NCBI RefSeq assembly: GCF_006094695.1
Contig: NZ_CP035103.1
Span: 868,001 to 932,000 of the forward strand
DNA length: 64,000 nucleotides
DNA from: Kocuria rosea
GTDB taxonomy: Bacteria; Actinomycetota; Actinomycetes; Actinomycetales; Micrococcaceae
Reading direction: 5' to 3'
Below, in pieces: positions 32,728-40,172 of the stretch. The notes under the pieces were generated by a model. The model was not told the origin of the DNA, ran no database searches, and was given only the letters and a program-made list of their open reading frames with translations. Position numbers and translations under genes: made by a program. Every line of letters begins with the position of its first letter. Position 1 is the stretch's first letter.

Positions 32728-33192
32728 CTAGGCCAGGAAGTCGGCCGTCCCCAGGACGCGTGCGGTCGCGCCGGGCCCGGTCGTGCCGGGTCCGGGCGCG
32801 TCCAGGGCGGCGATGCGGCGCTCGGCGATCCGCCAGCCGTCCGGGGTGCGCACGAACAGGTCCAGCTGGTCCCCGCCCAGCGCGGTCCCGTCGGCGCACA
32901 CCACCAGCCACTTGCTCCAGGCCCGCACCCGGTCCGGGGTGAACCGGCGCAGCACCGTGTCGGTGACCAGGTGGGGGTCCCGGGTCTCGGCCAGGGTCCG
33001 CTCGACGATCTCCGCGGGCCCGCGCGCGGTCCCGCCCGGGGAGACGACGACGGCGTCCCCGGTGAACACCCGGTCCAGGTCCGGCCAGGCGCGGGCGTCC
33101 ACCACCCGGGCGCACCGGCTCAGGACGGTGCCGATCTCGAGCGCGTCGGCGGCGGGCACCCGGTCCCACCCCGCGCCCGGTGCGGGGCTCAC
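32728..33192 (-). CDS. SnoaL-like nuclear transport factor 2-fold protein (second of pair)
   Basis: This 154-residue SnoaL/NTF2-like protein has the opening helix ALEIGTVLSRCARVVDARAWPDLDRVFTGDAVV, WSKWLVVCADG and DLFVRTPDGWRIAERRIAAL, the typical end of the fold. Such cone-shaped folds serve as isomerases, dehydratases or ring-hydroxylating dioxygenase small-subunit-like proteins. GTG 33192 overlaps the TGA of the preceding SnoaL gene (GTGA). The pair may form a hetero-oligomer (inference). Confidence 0.8.
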   Translation of the reverse strand: MSPAPGAGWDRVPAADALEIGTVLSRCARVVDARAWPDLDRVFTGDAVVVSPGGTARGPAEIVERTLAETRDPHLVTDTVLRRFTPDRVRAWSKWLVVCADGTALGGDQLDLFVRTPDGWRIAERRIAALDAPGPGTTGPGATARVLGTADFLA

Positions 33193-33728
33193 CGGCGGGC
33201 CCGGTCGGCGGCCGCGAGCACGGCGTCGTCGAACATCGCGTAGGCGTACGGGGCCGGCGCGTAGCCGCCCTCGGCGAGCGCCGCGGAGGCGGAGTCGTTG
33301 CGGGGCGCCACGGTGCGCCGCTCGATCCGCCACCCGTCGGCGGTGCGGCGGAACGTGTCGATGTAGTCGCCGCAGGCCACCCTCCGGTCCCACGTCAGCA
33401 GCAGCATCCTGGACCAGCACACGGCGGTGTCCTCGTCCACGGCCTCCACGATCGAGTTCAGCGTGTGCGTGGCGGGGAAGCGGGCGAGATCGACGGACTC
33501 GACGAAGCGCCGCACGCCCGCCGGGCCGTCGAACTCCCCCTGCGGTGCGCTGAGGCGGACTCCCGGCACGAACACCTCCCCGAACATGTCCCACTGGCGG
33601 TTGTCCAGCAGGTGCGAGGAGAAGCTCAGGATCTCGGCGATCTCGATCCGGTCCTGGGCGCTGAGCGCCCCGGTGGTGCTCTCCGTCGTGCTCTCCGCGG
33701 TCTGCTCCGAGACCTGTGTGTCGTCCAT
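33189..33728 (-). CDS. SnoaL-like domain protein (first of pair)
   Basis: This 179-residue protein has a Thr/Ser/Glu-rich N-terminal segment and an NTF2-like core: IEIAEILSFSSHLLDNRQWDMFGEVF, HTLNSIVEAVDEDTAVCWSRMLLL and GDYIDTFRRTADGWRIERRTV. The segment around DRIEIAEILSFSSHLLD is typical of SnoaL_4/aromatic-dioxygenase beta-subunit relatives. It starts at ATG 33728. It is coupled by a 4-nt overlap to a second SnoaL-like gene, which differs enough not to be a recent duplicate. The substrate is unknown. Confidence 0.82.
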   Translation of the reverse strand: MDDTQVSEQTAESTTESTTGALSAQDRIEIAEILSFSSHLLDNRQWDMFGEVFVPGVRLSAPQGEFDGPAGVRRFVESVDLARFPATHTLNSIVEAVDEDTAVCWSRMLLLTWDRRVACGDYIDTFRRTADGWRIERRTVAPRNDSASAALAEGGYAPAPYAYAMFDDAVLAAADRARR

Positions 33729-33857
33729 GGTCCTGCTCTCGTCCTCTCGTCCTTCTCGCGGGCCGGCCGGGCCGTTCCGGCGCGCCGGCGCACGACAAGC
33801 GGTTCCGCCCATGATGAATTCCCGGGCCCGGCCGTGCCACGAGGCCCGGTCGTTCCC

Positions 33858-33863
33858 TAATCT
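33858..33863 (+). promoter_or_regulatory. -10 box TAATCT for the leaderless start at 33870
   Basis: TAATCT, 6 nt, then ATG 33870, without a ribosome binding site. Confidence 0.55.
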
Positions 33864-33869
33864 GACCAC

Positions 33870-34352
33870 ATGAGCACCCACCAGGATGACATCCAGCACA
33901 TCGTCGAGTTCGTGAACCGCACCCGCGTCGGCATGCTCAGCACCCGCGAGGCCACCGGCAAGCTCGTCAGCCGCCCGATGACCGTGGTCGACGTGGCCCC
34001 GGGGGAGGACCTCAACTTCTTCACCAGCCGGGACACCTCCTCGGTCCGGGACGTGGCGGCCAACGACGCCGTCAACGTCGCGTTCGTGGGGGACCACGAA
34101 TGGGTCTCGATCTCCGGCGCCGCCGAGGTGGTCGAGGACCGGCAGGTGCTCGAGGGGCTGTGGTCCGACGCGCTGAAGGCGTACTACCCGGACGGGCCCG
34201 CCACACCCGGGCTCGTGGTGCTGCGCGTGCGCACGGAGACCGCCGAGCACTGGCGCAGCCCCGGGACGGTCGCCACCGCGCTGCGCTGGGCCAGGGCCCG
34301 CGCCACCGGGGAGCAGATCGACCCCGGCCAGTCCACGGTGGTGGACCTGTGA
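33870..34352 (+). CDS. Pyridoxamine 5'-phosphate oxidase-like general stress protein
   Basis: This 160-residue split-barrel flavin protein of the general-stress-26 group starts IQHIVEFVNRTRVGMLSTREATGKLVSRPMTV. It then has DLNFFTSRDTSSVRDVAANDAVNVAFV and WVSISGAAEVVED. This group binds FMN or similar cofactors and is stress induced in other bacteria. The C-terminal WRSPGTVATALRWARARATG is family typical. The start appears leaderless. Its stop overlaps the GTG of the acylphosphatase gene (GTGA at 34349-34352). Confidence 0.85.
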   Translation: MSTHQDDIQHIVEFVNRTRVGMLSTREATGKLVSRPMTVVDVAPGEDLNFFTSRDTSSVRDVAANDAVNVAFVGDHEWVSISGAAEVVEDRQVLEGLWSDALKAYYPDGPATPGLVVLRVRTETAEHWRSPGTVATALRWARARATGEQIDPGQSTVVDL

Positions 34353-34687
34353 GCCTGCCCCCGATCCACCAGGGAGCCACCGCCGGGCGGGACCCCGAAC
34401 GGCTGGACCTCGAGGAGGTCCTGCGCCTGACCGCCGTGGTGCACGGCTCCGTGCAGGGCGTCGGGTTCCGCTGGTGGACCGCGCGCCACGCGGAGCGGCT
34501 GGGCCTGCACGGCTCGGCGGTGAACAACGCGGACGGCACCGTGGGGGTGATCGCCGAGGGCCCCCGGCACGCCGTGCGGGACCTGCTCAAGGCCCTCAAC
34601 GGCGGCGGCACCCCCGGCGCCGTGATGAAGGTGGACTCCCACTACGGCCCCGCCACCGGGGAGTTCCGCGGGTTCGTCACCGGCTGA
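34349..34687 (+). CDS. Acylphosphatase
   Basis: The 112-residue protein has a nearly complete acylphosphatase domain from about residue 28: VHGSVQGVGFRWWTARHAERLGLHGSAVNN. It has catalytic Arg41 in GFR, Asn59 in VNNADGTV and a following AEGP. It hydrolyses acyl phosphates such as 1,3-bisphosphoglycerate. An extra N-terminal segment of about 27 residues comes from the GTG start that overlaps the previous gene. A later start would give the standard size of about 90, but no ribosome site favours it. Confidence 0.88.
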   Translation: MSLPPIHQGATAGRDPERLDLEEVLRLTAVVHGSVQGVGFRWWTARHAERLGLHGSAVNNADGTVGVIAEGPRHAVRDLLKALNGGGTPGAVMKVDSHYGPATGEFRGFVTG

Positions 34688-34716
34688 GCCGCGACGCCGC
34701 GCCCCCGCCCGCGTTC

Positions 34717-34722
34717 TACGAT
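34717..34722 (+). promoter_or_regulatory. -10 box TACGAT for the leaderless CDF start
   Basis: TACGAT, 6 nt, then ATG 34729. Confidence 0.55.
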
Positions 34723-34728
34723 GGGGGC

Positions 34729-35694
34729 ATGGCTCACGACCACGCCGGGGACCGCGGACGCGCGGAGCACGACCACGGGCCCGGGCACTCGCACGCCGGC
34801 CCCGGGACCGACCGGTGGCGGATCGCCACCGCCCTCGGGATCACCGCGGCGCTGTTCGTCGTCCAGCTGGTCGGCGCCCTGTGGACGGGCTCCCTGGCGC
34901 TCCTCATCGACACCGCCCACGTGCTCACGGACGCGGGCGGGCTGCTGCTCGCGCTGATCGCCGCGCAGCTGACCCTGCGCCCGCCCAGCGCCCGGCGCAC
35001 GTGGGGCTGGCGGCGCGCGGAGATCGTGGCCGCGGCCCTGCAGGCCGGGGTGCTGCTGGCCGTGGGGCTGTTCGTGCTCGTGGAGGGCGTGCGCCGGTTC
35101 CTCGAGCCGCACCCGGTGGCCTCGGCCGAGATGCTGGTCTTCGGCGCCCTGGGCCTGGCCGGCAACCTCGTGGCGATGGCCGTGCTCTTCGGGGGCCGGC
35201 GCTCGAACCTGAACCTGCGCGCGGCGATGCTCGAGGTGCTCAACGACGCACTGGGCTCGGTCGCCGTGATCGTCGCGGCAGTGGTCATCACCCTCACCGG
35301 CTGGGTGCAGGCGGACGCCGTGGTGGCGCTGCTCATCGGGGCGCTCATCGTGCCCCGCACCGTCCGGCTGCTCGTGGAGTCCCTGTCCGTGCTCATGGAG
35401 AGCGTGCCCCCCGGGCTCGACATGGACGAGGTCCGCGGGCACATCCTCGAGCTCCCGCACGTGGTGGAGGTCCACGACCTGCACGCGACCCGGATCTCCT
35501 CGGACCTGCCCGTGCTCACCGCCCACGTGGTGCTCGAGGAGGAGTACTTCTACTCCGGCGGCTCCGCGGAGGCGCTGGGCCGGATCCAGCAGTGCGTGGC
35601 CGAGCACTTCCCCGTGTCCGTCCAGCACTCCACGATCCAGCTGGAGCCCGCCGACCACGACGAACCGGAGGTCTGCGCCCCCCATGAGCACTGA
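34729..35694 (+). CDS. Cation diffusion facilitator (CzcD/ZitB-like metal exporter)
   Basis: This 321-residue CDF antiporter has a His-rich N-terminus (HDHGPGHSHAG) and six helices. Metal-site motifs are LLIDTAHVLTDAGGL (TM2, H-x3-D) and AMLEVLNDALGSVAVI (TM5, ND-x3, D). A cytoplasmic C-terminal domain (about 220-315) holds VVEVHDLHATRISS. It exports Zn2+ or a similar divalent ion in exchange for protons. It appears leaderless. The stop overlaps the next gene by 11 nt. Confidence 0.92.
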   Translation: MAHDHAGDRGRAEHDHGPGHSHAGPGTDRWRIATALGITAALFVVQLVGALWTGSLALLIDTAHVLTDAGGLLLALIAAQLTLRPPSARRTWGWRRAEIVAAALQAGVLLAVGLFVLVEGVRRFLEPHPVASAEMLVFGALGLAGNLVAMAVLFGGRRSNLNLRAAMLEVLNDALGSVAVIVAAVVITLTGWVQADAVVALLIGALIVPRTVRLLVESLSVLMESVPPGLDMDEVRGHILELPHVVEVHDLHATRISSDLPVLTAHVVLEEEYFYSGGSAEALGRIQQCVAEHFPVSVQHSTIQLEPADHDEPEVCAPHEH

Positions 35695-36073
35695 GCCCCC
35701 GAGCGGCGAGCAGCACTGCCTGGTCGTCTTCGTCCCCGCCACCCACGCCGAGCAGGTCCTGCAGGCCCTGGGCGAGGCCGGGGCGGGACGGGCCGGGAAC
35801 TACTCCCACACCGCGTTCGTGAGCCGCGGCACCGGGCGGTTCACGCCGCTGCCGGGGGCGCACCCCGTGATCGGGGAGGTCGGCCGGCCCCAGGAGGTCG
35901 ACGAGGTCCGCATCGAGACGCTGTATCCGGCCGCCGAGCGCGAGCGCGTGCTGCGGGCGATGGCCGGGGCCCACCCCTACGAGGTCCCGGCCTTCACCAC
36001 CTTCCCGGTCCACGACCGGGGCCCGTCCTTCGACGAGCAGGGCCGGCTCAGGAGCCGGCCGGATCCTGCATGA
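35684..36073 (+). CDS. NIF3/CutA-like small domain protein (YqfO C-terminal type)
   Basis: The 129-residue protein matches the CutA-like insert domain of the YqfO/NIF3 family as a free-standing gene: HCLVVFVPATHAEQVLQALGEAGAGRAGNYSHTAF in sense, RFTPLPGAHPVIG and RIETLYPAAERERVLRAMAGAHPYEVPAF. The final HPYEVPAF is the hallmark. It may bind metal or a small effector. GGAGG lies before ATG 35684. It overlaps the CDF stop by 11 nt, suggesting a metal-related partner. It also overlaps the convergent DUF779 gene by 26 nt. Confidence 0.8.
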   Translation: MSTEPPSGEQHCLVVFVPATHAEQVLQALGEAGAGRAGNYSHTAFVSRGTGRFTPLPGAHPVIGEVGRPQEVDEVRIETLYPAAERERVLRAMAGAHPYEVPAFTTFPVHDRGPSFDEQGRLRSRPDPA

Positions 36074-36557
36074 GCACCGAGCGGATCAGGAAGCGCTTGC
36101 CCTCCGGCGCCTCCACCGAGAACCCGGAGCCGCGGCCCTCCACCACGTCCACCGTGAGGAGGGTGTGCTTCCAGTACTCGAACTGCTCGCGGGACATCCA
36201 GAACTCGAGTTCGGCCGTGGCCGGGTCACCGGGCAGCGTGAACACGCCCAGCAGCACGTCCGCCGGGCCGGTGAGGAAGTCCCCGGCCGGGTAGCACATG
36301 GGCGCGGAGCCGTCGCAGCACCCGCCGGACTGGTGGAACATCAGCCGCCCGTGGATCCCCCGCAGCGTCCCGAGCAGCTCCACGGCGGCCGGCGTCAGGG
36401 CCACCCGGGAGAACGTCTCGCCCTCGACGGCGGGGACGGACTCCAGGACGGCGGTGTCCCCGGCGGTGTCCCCGGCGGCGCTCCCGGCGGTGTTCCCGGG
36501 GATGTTCGCGGTGGTGTTCGTGGCGGTGCTCTCTGCGGTGTTCTCGGCGGTGCTCAC
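36048..36557 (-). CDS. DUF779 domain protein with low-complexity N-terminus
   Basis: The 169-residue protein ends with a full DUF779 domain (about 45-169): LMFHQSGGCCDGSAPMCYPAGDFLTGP, with its diagnostic SGGCCDGS, and LEFWMSREQFEYWKHTLLTVDVV. DUF779 genes usually sit beside aldehyde dehydrogenases, and the domain may bind metal through the Cys pair. No such gene is present here. The first 40 residues are NTA/STA/DTAG repeats encoded by imperfect 12-nt units. The end overlaps the convergent gene by 26 nt. Confidence 0.85.
   Translation of the reverse strand: MSTAENTAESTATNTTANIPGNTAGSAAGDTAGDTAVLESVPAVEGETFSRVALTPAAVELLGTLRGIHGRLMFHQSGGCCDGSAPMCYPAGDFLTGPADVLLGVFTLPGDPATAELEFWMSREQFEYWKHTLLTVDVVEGRGSGFSVEAPEGKRFLIRSVLMQDPAGS
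36440..36556. repeat. Imperfect 12-nt tandem repeat in the DUF779 gene
   Basis: Units of the CCGGCGGTGTCC / GCGGTGTTCTCG type repeat about nine times and encode an NTAG/DTAG/STA pattern at the protein's N-terminus. Confidence 0.6.
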
Positions 36558-36590
36558 AGCACGCTCCTCGGCTCGGCGGTGTGAGCCACG

Positions 36591-37361
36591 CTACAGGCGG
36601 TGGAGCAGTTCCTCCAGGCCGAGGCCGTCCAGCACGCCCGCCGGGTGCGGTCCGGCGGCGGCGAAGGCGTCCGCCCACTCCCGGGGCAGGGCCCGGCGCC
36701 CGCCCACGAGGACCAGGTTGCCCGGGTAGCGCCCCGTGAGCAGCCGCTCCTCGGCCAGGCACCACACGTCGGCCAGCGCCTCCCGCATCGCCCGCGCCTG
36801 CCCGGCGAAGAACGCCAGCCCGGGGTCGTCGCCCACGTTGACGACCAGCACCCCGCCGGGCGCCAGCAGCCCGGCGGCCTCGGCGTAGAAGGACGGCTCC
36901 GTGAGGTGGGCGGGGGCGTCCCGGCCCGAGAAGACGTCGAGGACCACGAGGTCCGCGGTCCCGGGGGCGACGACGTCCGGCAGGGCCGCCCGGGCGTCGT
37001 CGATCACGACGCGCACGTCCGCCCCCGCGGGCAGGGGCAGCGCCTCGAGCACGAACGCGGGCAGCTCCCGCTCCAGCTCCACGGCCACCTGCGCGGAGCC
37101 GGGCCGGGTCGCGGCCACGTACCGGGCGAGCGTCAGGGCCCCGGCGCCCAGGTGGACCGCGGTGACCGGCGCACCCGGCGCCGCCACCACGTCGACGACG
37201 CCGCCGATCCGCCGCAGGTACTCGTAGAAGATCTCCCCGGGGCGGGCGAGGTCCACGTGGGACTGCTCGGCCCCGCCGATGGAGAGCACGAACCCGCCCT
37301 CGGTGAAGCCGTCCGGGGTGATCTCGGCGTGCACGCCGGCGTCCTTGAGGTATCTGCGCAT
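36591..37361 (-). CDS. Spermidine synthase-like methyltransferase-fold protein
   Basis: The 256-residue Rossmann-type protein of the spermidine-synthase-like group has VDLARPGEIFYEYLRRIGGVVDV, TAVHLGAGALTLARYVA (GxG SAM/dcSAM loop), VAVELERELPAFV, VIDDARAAL and ADLVVLDVFSGRDAPAHLTEPSF. In actinobacteria such proteins are annotated as fused-MFS or spermine synthase-like, and most lack proven polyamine activity. It starts at ATG 37361, which follows GACAAT by 6 nt with no ribosome site; an upstream in-frame start would add unrelated residues. It is divergent from the MFS pump. Confidence 0.78.
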   Translation of the reverse strand: MRRYLKDAGVHAEITPDGFTEGGFVLSIGGAEQSHVDLARPGEIFYEYLRRIGGVVDVVAAPGAPVTAVHLGAGALTLARYVAATRPGSAQVAVELERELPAFVLEALPLPAGADVRVVIDDARAALPDVVAPGTADLVVLDVFSGRDAPAHLTEPSFYAEAAGLLAPGGVLVVNVGDDPGLAFFAGQARAMREALADVWCLAEERLLTGRYPGNLVLVGGRRALPREWADAFAAAGPHPAGVLDGLGLEELLHRL

Positions 37362-37453
37362 GAGCCCATTGTCACTTCCCGGACGGGAATGAAGCGGGGG
37401 CCGGGACGGCTCTACCGGTGAACCACTGCTGCGTCCCGAAGGATCCCCCGCCC

Positions 37454-38974
37454 ATGGCACCCGACGTCCCCGTGTCCGAGACCCCTCCCGTCCCCGCCCC
37501 CGCGCCCGCCACCGGGCTCCCGGACACCGGCCCCCCGGCCGTCGTCGCGGACACCGACCACTCCGCCCGCAACCGCCTGGTCATCGGGCTGCTGCTGGTC
37601 TCCACGTTCGTGGTGATCCTCAACGAGACGATCATGGGCGTGGCGCTGCCCCGCCTCATGGCCGATCTCTCGGTCACGGCGGTCGCCGGCCAGTGGCTCA
37701 CCACCGCCTACATGCTGACCATGGCCGTGGTCATCCCGGTGACGGGGTTCCTGCTCCAGCGCCTGCACACCCGGCCCGTGTTCCTGACCGCCATGACCCT
37801 GTTCAGCCTCGGCACCCTCGTCTGCGCGGCCGCGCCCGGGTTCGGGACGCTGCTCGCGGGGCGGGTGGTGCAGGCCGGCGGCACGGCCATCATGATGCCG
37901 CTGCTGATGACCACGGTGCTGACCCTGGTGCCGCCGGCCGGGCGCGGGCGGGTCATGGGCAACATCTCGATCGTCATCTCGGTGGCCCCTGCCGTGGGGC
38001 CCACCATCTCGGGCGTCATCCTCAGCGTGCTCGAGTGGCGGTGGATGTTCATCCTGGTGCTGCCGATCGCGGTGGGCTCCCTGCTGCTCGGCGCGTGGCG
38101 GATGCAGAACGTCACCGAGCCCCGCCCGGCGCCGCTGGACGTGGTCTCGGTGGTGCTCTCGGCCCTGGGCTTCGGCGGCCTCGTCTACGGCCTGAGCACC
38201 CTCGGCGAGGGCGGGGACGCCGCGCTCCCGGCGTGGGTGCCGCTCGTGCTGGGCGTGGCAGCGCTGGCCGTGTTCGTGCGCCGCCAGACGCGGCTGCAGC
38301 GCGCGGACCGCGCCCTGCTGGACCTGCGGACCTTCCGGTCCCGGGTGTTCACGATGTCCACGGCGGTGCTCACCGTCAGCATGATGGCCCTCTTCGGCAC
38401 GCTGATCGTCCTGCCCATCTACCTGCAGACCGTGCACGGCCTCGACCCCCTGGGCACGGGCCTGCTGCTGCTGCCCGGCGGGCTCGTCATGGGACTGCTG
38501 GCGCCCTTCGTGGGGCGGGTCTACGACCGCTCGGGCCCCACCGTGCTGCTCGTGCCGGGCTCGATCCTGCTGAGCGCGTCCCTGTGGTACCTCGCCTCCA
38601 CCACGGGGGCCACGCCCGTCCCGATGGTGCTGCTCGCCCACGTGGTGCTCAGCACGGGTCTGGCCCTGATGTTCACCCCGCTGTTCACCGCGGGCCTGGG
38701 CGCCCTGCCGACACGGCTGTACTCGCACGGCTCCGCCATGGTGGGCACCCTGCAGCAGGTGGCGGGCGCGGCGGGCACGGCCCTGTTCGTCACCGTGCTG
38801 ACCCTCTCCGCCGCCGGCGCGGCGGCCGCCGGGGCCTCGGCTCCGGAGGCCACCGAGGCGGGCGTGCGGAGCGCTTTCCTGTGCGGCGGGATCATCTCGC
38901 TGCTCGCCGTCGTCGGCTCCTTCGGGGTGCGCCGCCCCGCGGGCACGGAGAGCGCCGCCGGCGCGGAGGACTGA
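37454..38974 (+). CDS. MFS drug-resistance transporter (DHA2/EmrB-QacA type)
   Basis: This is a 506-residue polytopic protein with about fourteen helices. The first motif is VILNETIMGVALPRLMADL (motif D1-like), followed by WLTTAYMLTMAVVIPVTGFL, LLAGRVVQAGGTAIMMPLLM (motif B) and NISIVISVAPAVGPTISGVIL (antiporter motif C). It probably exports drugs or other hydrophobic compounds with proton antiport. ATG 37454 is chosen for the GAAGGA site 9 nt upstream. An in-frame GTG at 37418 would add 12 residues. The N-terminus is Pro-rich and cytoplasmic. No regulator lies beside it. Confidence 0.88.
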   Translation: MAPDVPVSETPPVPAPAPATGLPDTGPPAVVADTDHSARNRLVIGLLLVSTFVVILNETIMGVALPRLMADLSVTAVAGQWLTTAYMLTMAVVIPVTGFLLQRLHTRPVFLTAMTLFSLGTLVCAAAPGFGTLLAGRVVQAGGTAIMMPLLMTTVLTLVPPAGRGRVMGNISIVISVAPAVGPTISGVILSVLEWRWMFILVLPIAVGSLLLGAWRMQNVTEPRPAPLDVVSVVLSALGFGGLVYGLSTLGEGGDAALPAWVPLVLGVAALAVFVRRQTRLQRADRALLDLRTFRSRVFTMSTAVLTVSMMALFGTLIVLPIYLQTVHGLDPLGTGLLLLPGGLVMGLLAPFVGRVYDRSGPTVLLVPGSILLSASLWYLASTTGATPVPMVLLAHVVLSTGLALMFTPLFTAGLGALPTRLYSHGSAMVGTLQQVAGAAGTALFVTVLTLSAAGAAAAGASAPEATEAGVRSAFLCGGIISLLAVVGSFGVRRPAGTESAAGAED

Positions 38975-38993
38975 GGCCCCGCGGGCCCGGTCC

Positions 38994-39608
38994 TCAGCCC
39001 CGGACGCGCTCGCGGATCAGCCGCGTGAGCTCCGCGGCGTCCTCGACGGCCCGCTCGCCCTCGGCCAGCCCCGCACGCAGCTCCTCCCGGGTCGCGGCGT
39101 CCTTGAGGGCGCGGACGTTGATCTCGAGCGTGACCATGGCCGTGGCCACCGCGGCCCGGGCCGCCTCGGAGGCCGCCGCCACGTCGCTGAGGACGTTGGG
39201 GTTGCACCAGCCGGTCAGCTCGCGCGCGAGCCCGACCACCTCGGTGCCCACGCCGATCAGCTCCCGCGGGGGACGCGCGGCGCCGGCCGTGGCCTCCTGG
39301 ACCGCCCGCGAGCGCTCCGCCTTCTCCTCGGCGGTGTCCTTCGGCAGGGTGTAGGCGGCCGAGAGCGCGCCGAAGGCCTCGGCGTCGGCGTCCGCCAGGC
39401 CCAGCGCGCGCGGGATCAGCTCCTCGGCCCGGTCGGCCGCGCGCCGGGCACGGTCCGTGTGCTCGGACGCCGTGGAGTAGCGTGCGGACATCGCGATCAG
39501 GGCCGCGCCCAGCGCCGCCTGCAGGGCGCCCGCGGCGCCGCCGCCGGGGGCGGGCTCGTCCGAGGCCATGCGCTCCACGTAGGCCCTGACGTTCTCCGAG
39601 CTGATCAC
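38994..39608 (-). CDS. Cyclodeaminase/cyclohydrolase family protein (FTCD_C)
   Basis: The 204-residue, all-helical protein has the family start MASDEPAPGGGAAGALQAALGAALIAMSA (folate-binding glycine stretch) and NPNVLSDVAAASEAARAAV, both diagnostic of formiminotetrahydrofolate cyclodeaminase-like proteins. It would convert 5-formimino-THF to 5,10-methenyl-THF or act as a related cyclohydrolase. GTG 39608 follows GGAAGGAG. It is convergent with the MFS gene, 19 nt apart. No histidine-degradation genes are nearby, so the precise role is open. Confidence 0.85.
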   Translation of the reverse strand: MISSENVRAYVERMASDEPAPGGGAAGALQAALGAALIAMSARYSTASEHTDRARRAADRAEELIPRALGLADADAEAFGALSAAYTLPKDTAEEKAERSRAVQEATAGAARPPRELIGVGTEVVGLARELTGWCNPNVLSDVAAASEAARAAVATAMVTLEINVRALKDAATREELRAGLAEGERAVEDAAELTRLIRERVRG

Positions 39609-39839
39609 AGCGGCTCCTTCCGGTGGCGGGACCTGCCGCCCGCCGCGGGGCGCGCGCAGGCGGTGGCGTCCGCACGAGCCTAGCCCTCCGCCGGTCCCCG
39701 TGGTGAGTCTCACAGCCACCGCGGGACGAGTGCACGGCCCGTCCATCGCACGGAAACGTGCCGGCCACATCGGCGGACGATCCTGGAGGTGTCCGAGGGC
39801 CCCCTCCCCGGACCCCGACCCCCGAGAGGACGTGCCGCC

Positions 39840-40091
39840 ATGACGACCCTCCGAGCGACGACCGTCGACGCGACCACCGATGACACCTGGGTCCAGGACC
39901 CCGCGCGGATCCGCCCCGGCGACCGGATCGAGGTGTGGGAGCAGGACCATCTCCGCCACGTCGGCACGGTGGGCCAGTGCGCGCCCCACCTGCGGCTGCT
40001 CTGGATCCTGGAGGCCGGCACCGGCTCCCGCCGGCTGATCCCCGTCCACGGCTACCGCCTGCGCCGCTCCCCGTTCGCCCGCCCCGCCTGA
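39840..40091 (+). CDS. Small hypothetical protein (83 residues)
   Basis: I do not recognise the family. The product, MTTLRATTVDATTDDTWVQD onward, has IRPGDRIEVWEQDHLRHVGTVGQCAPHLRLLWIL, an SH3-like beta pattern, and a basic end. No membrane helix or metal motif is seen. ATG 39840 has a GAGAGGA site 9 nt upstream. It lies alone before the pyruvate-kinase-like gene and probably has its own promoter in the preceding 230 nt, where no convincing -10/-35 pair was found. Confidence 0.6.
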   Translation: MTTLRATTVDATTDDTWVQDPARIRPGDRIEVWEQDHLRHVGTVGQCAPHLRLLWILEAGTGSRRLIPVHGYRLRRSPFARPA

Positions 40092-40172
40092 GGCCCCGTC
40101 GCCTCGTGTTCAGCCGCTGTTCGCCCGAGGCGGGTACGGTCGGCGCTGACAGCCGGGCGGACGAGGAGGATC

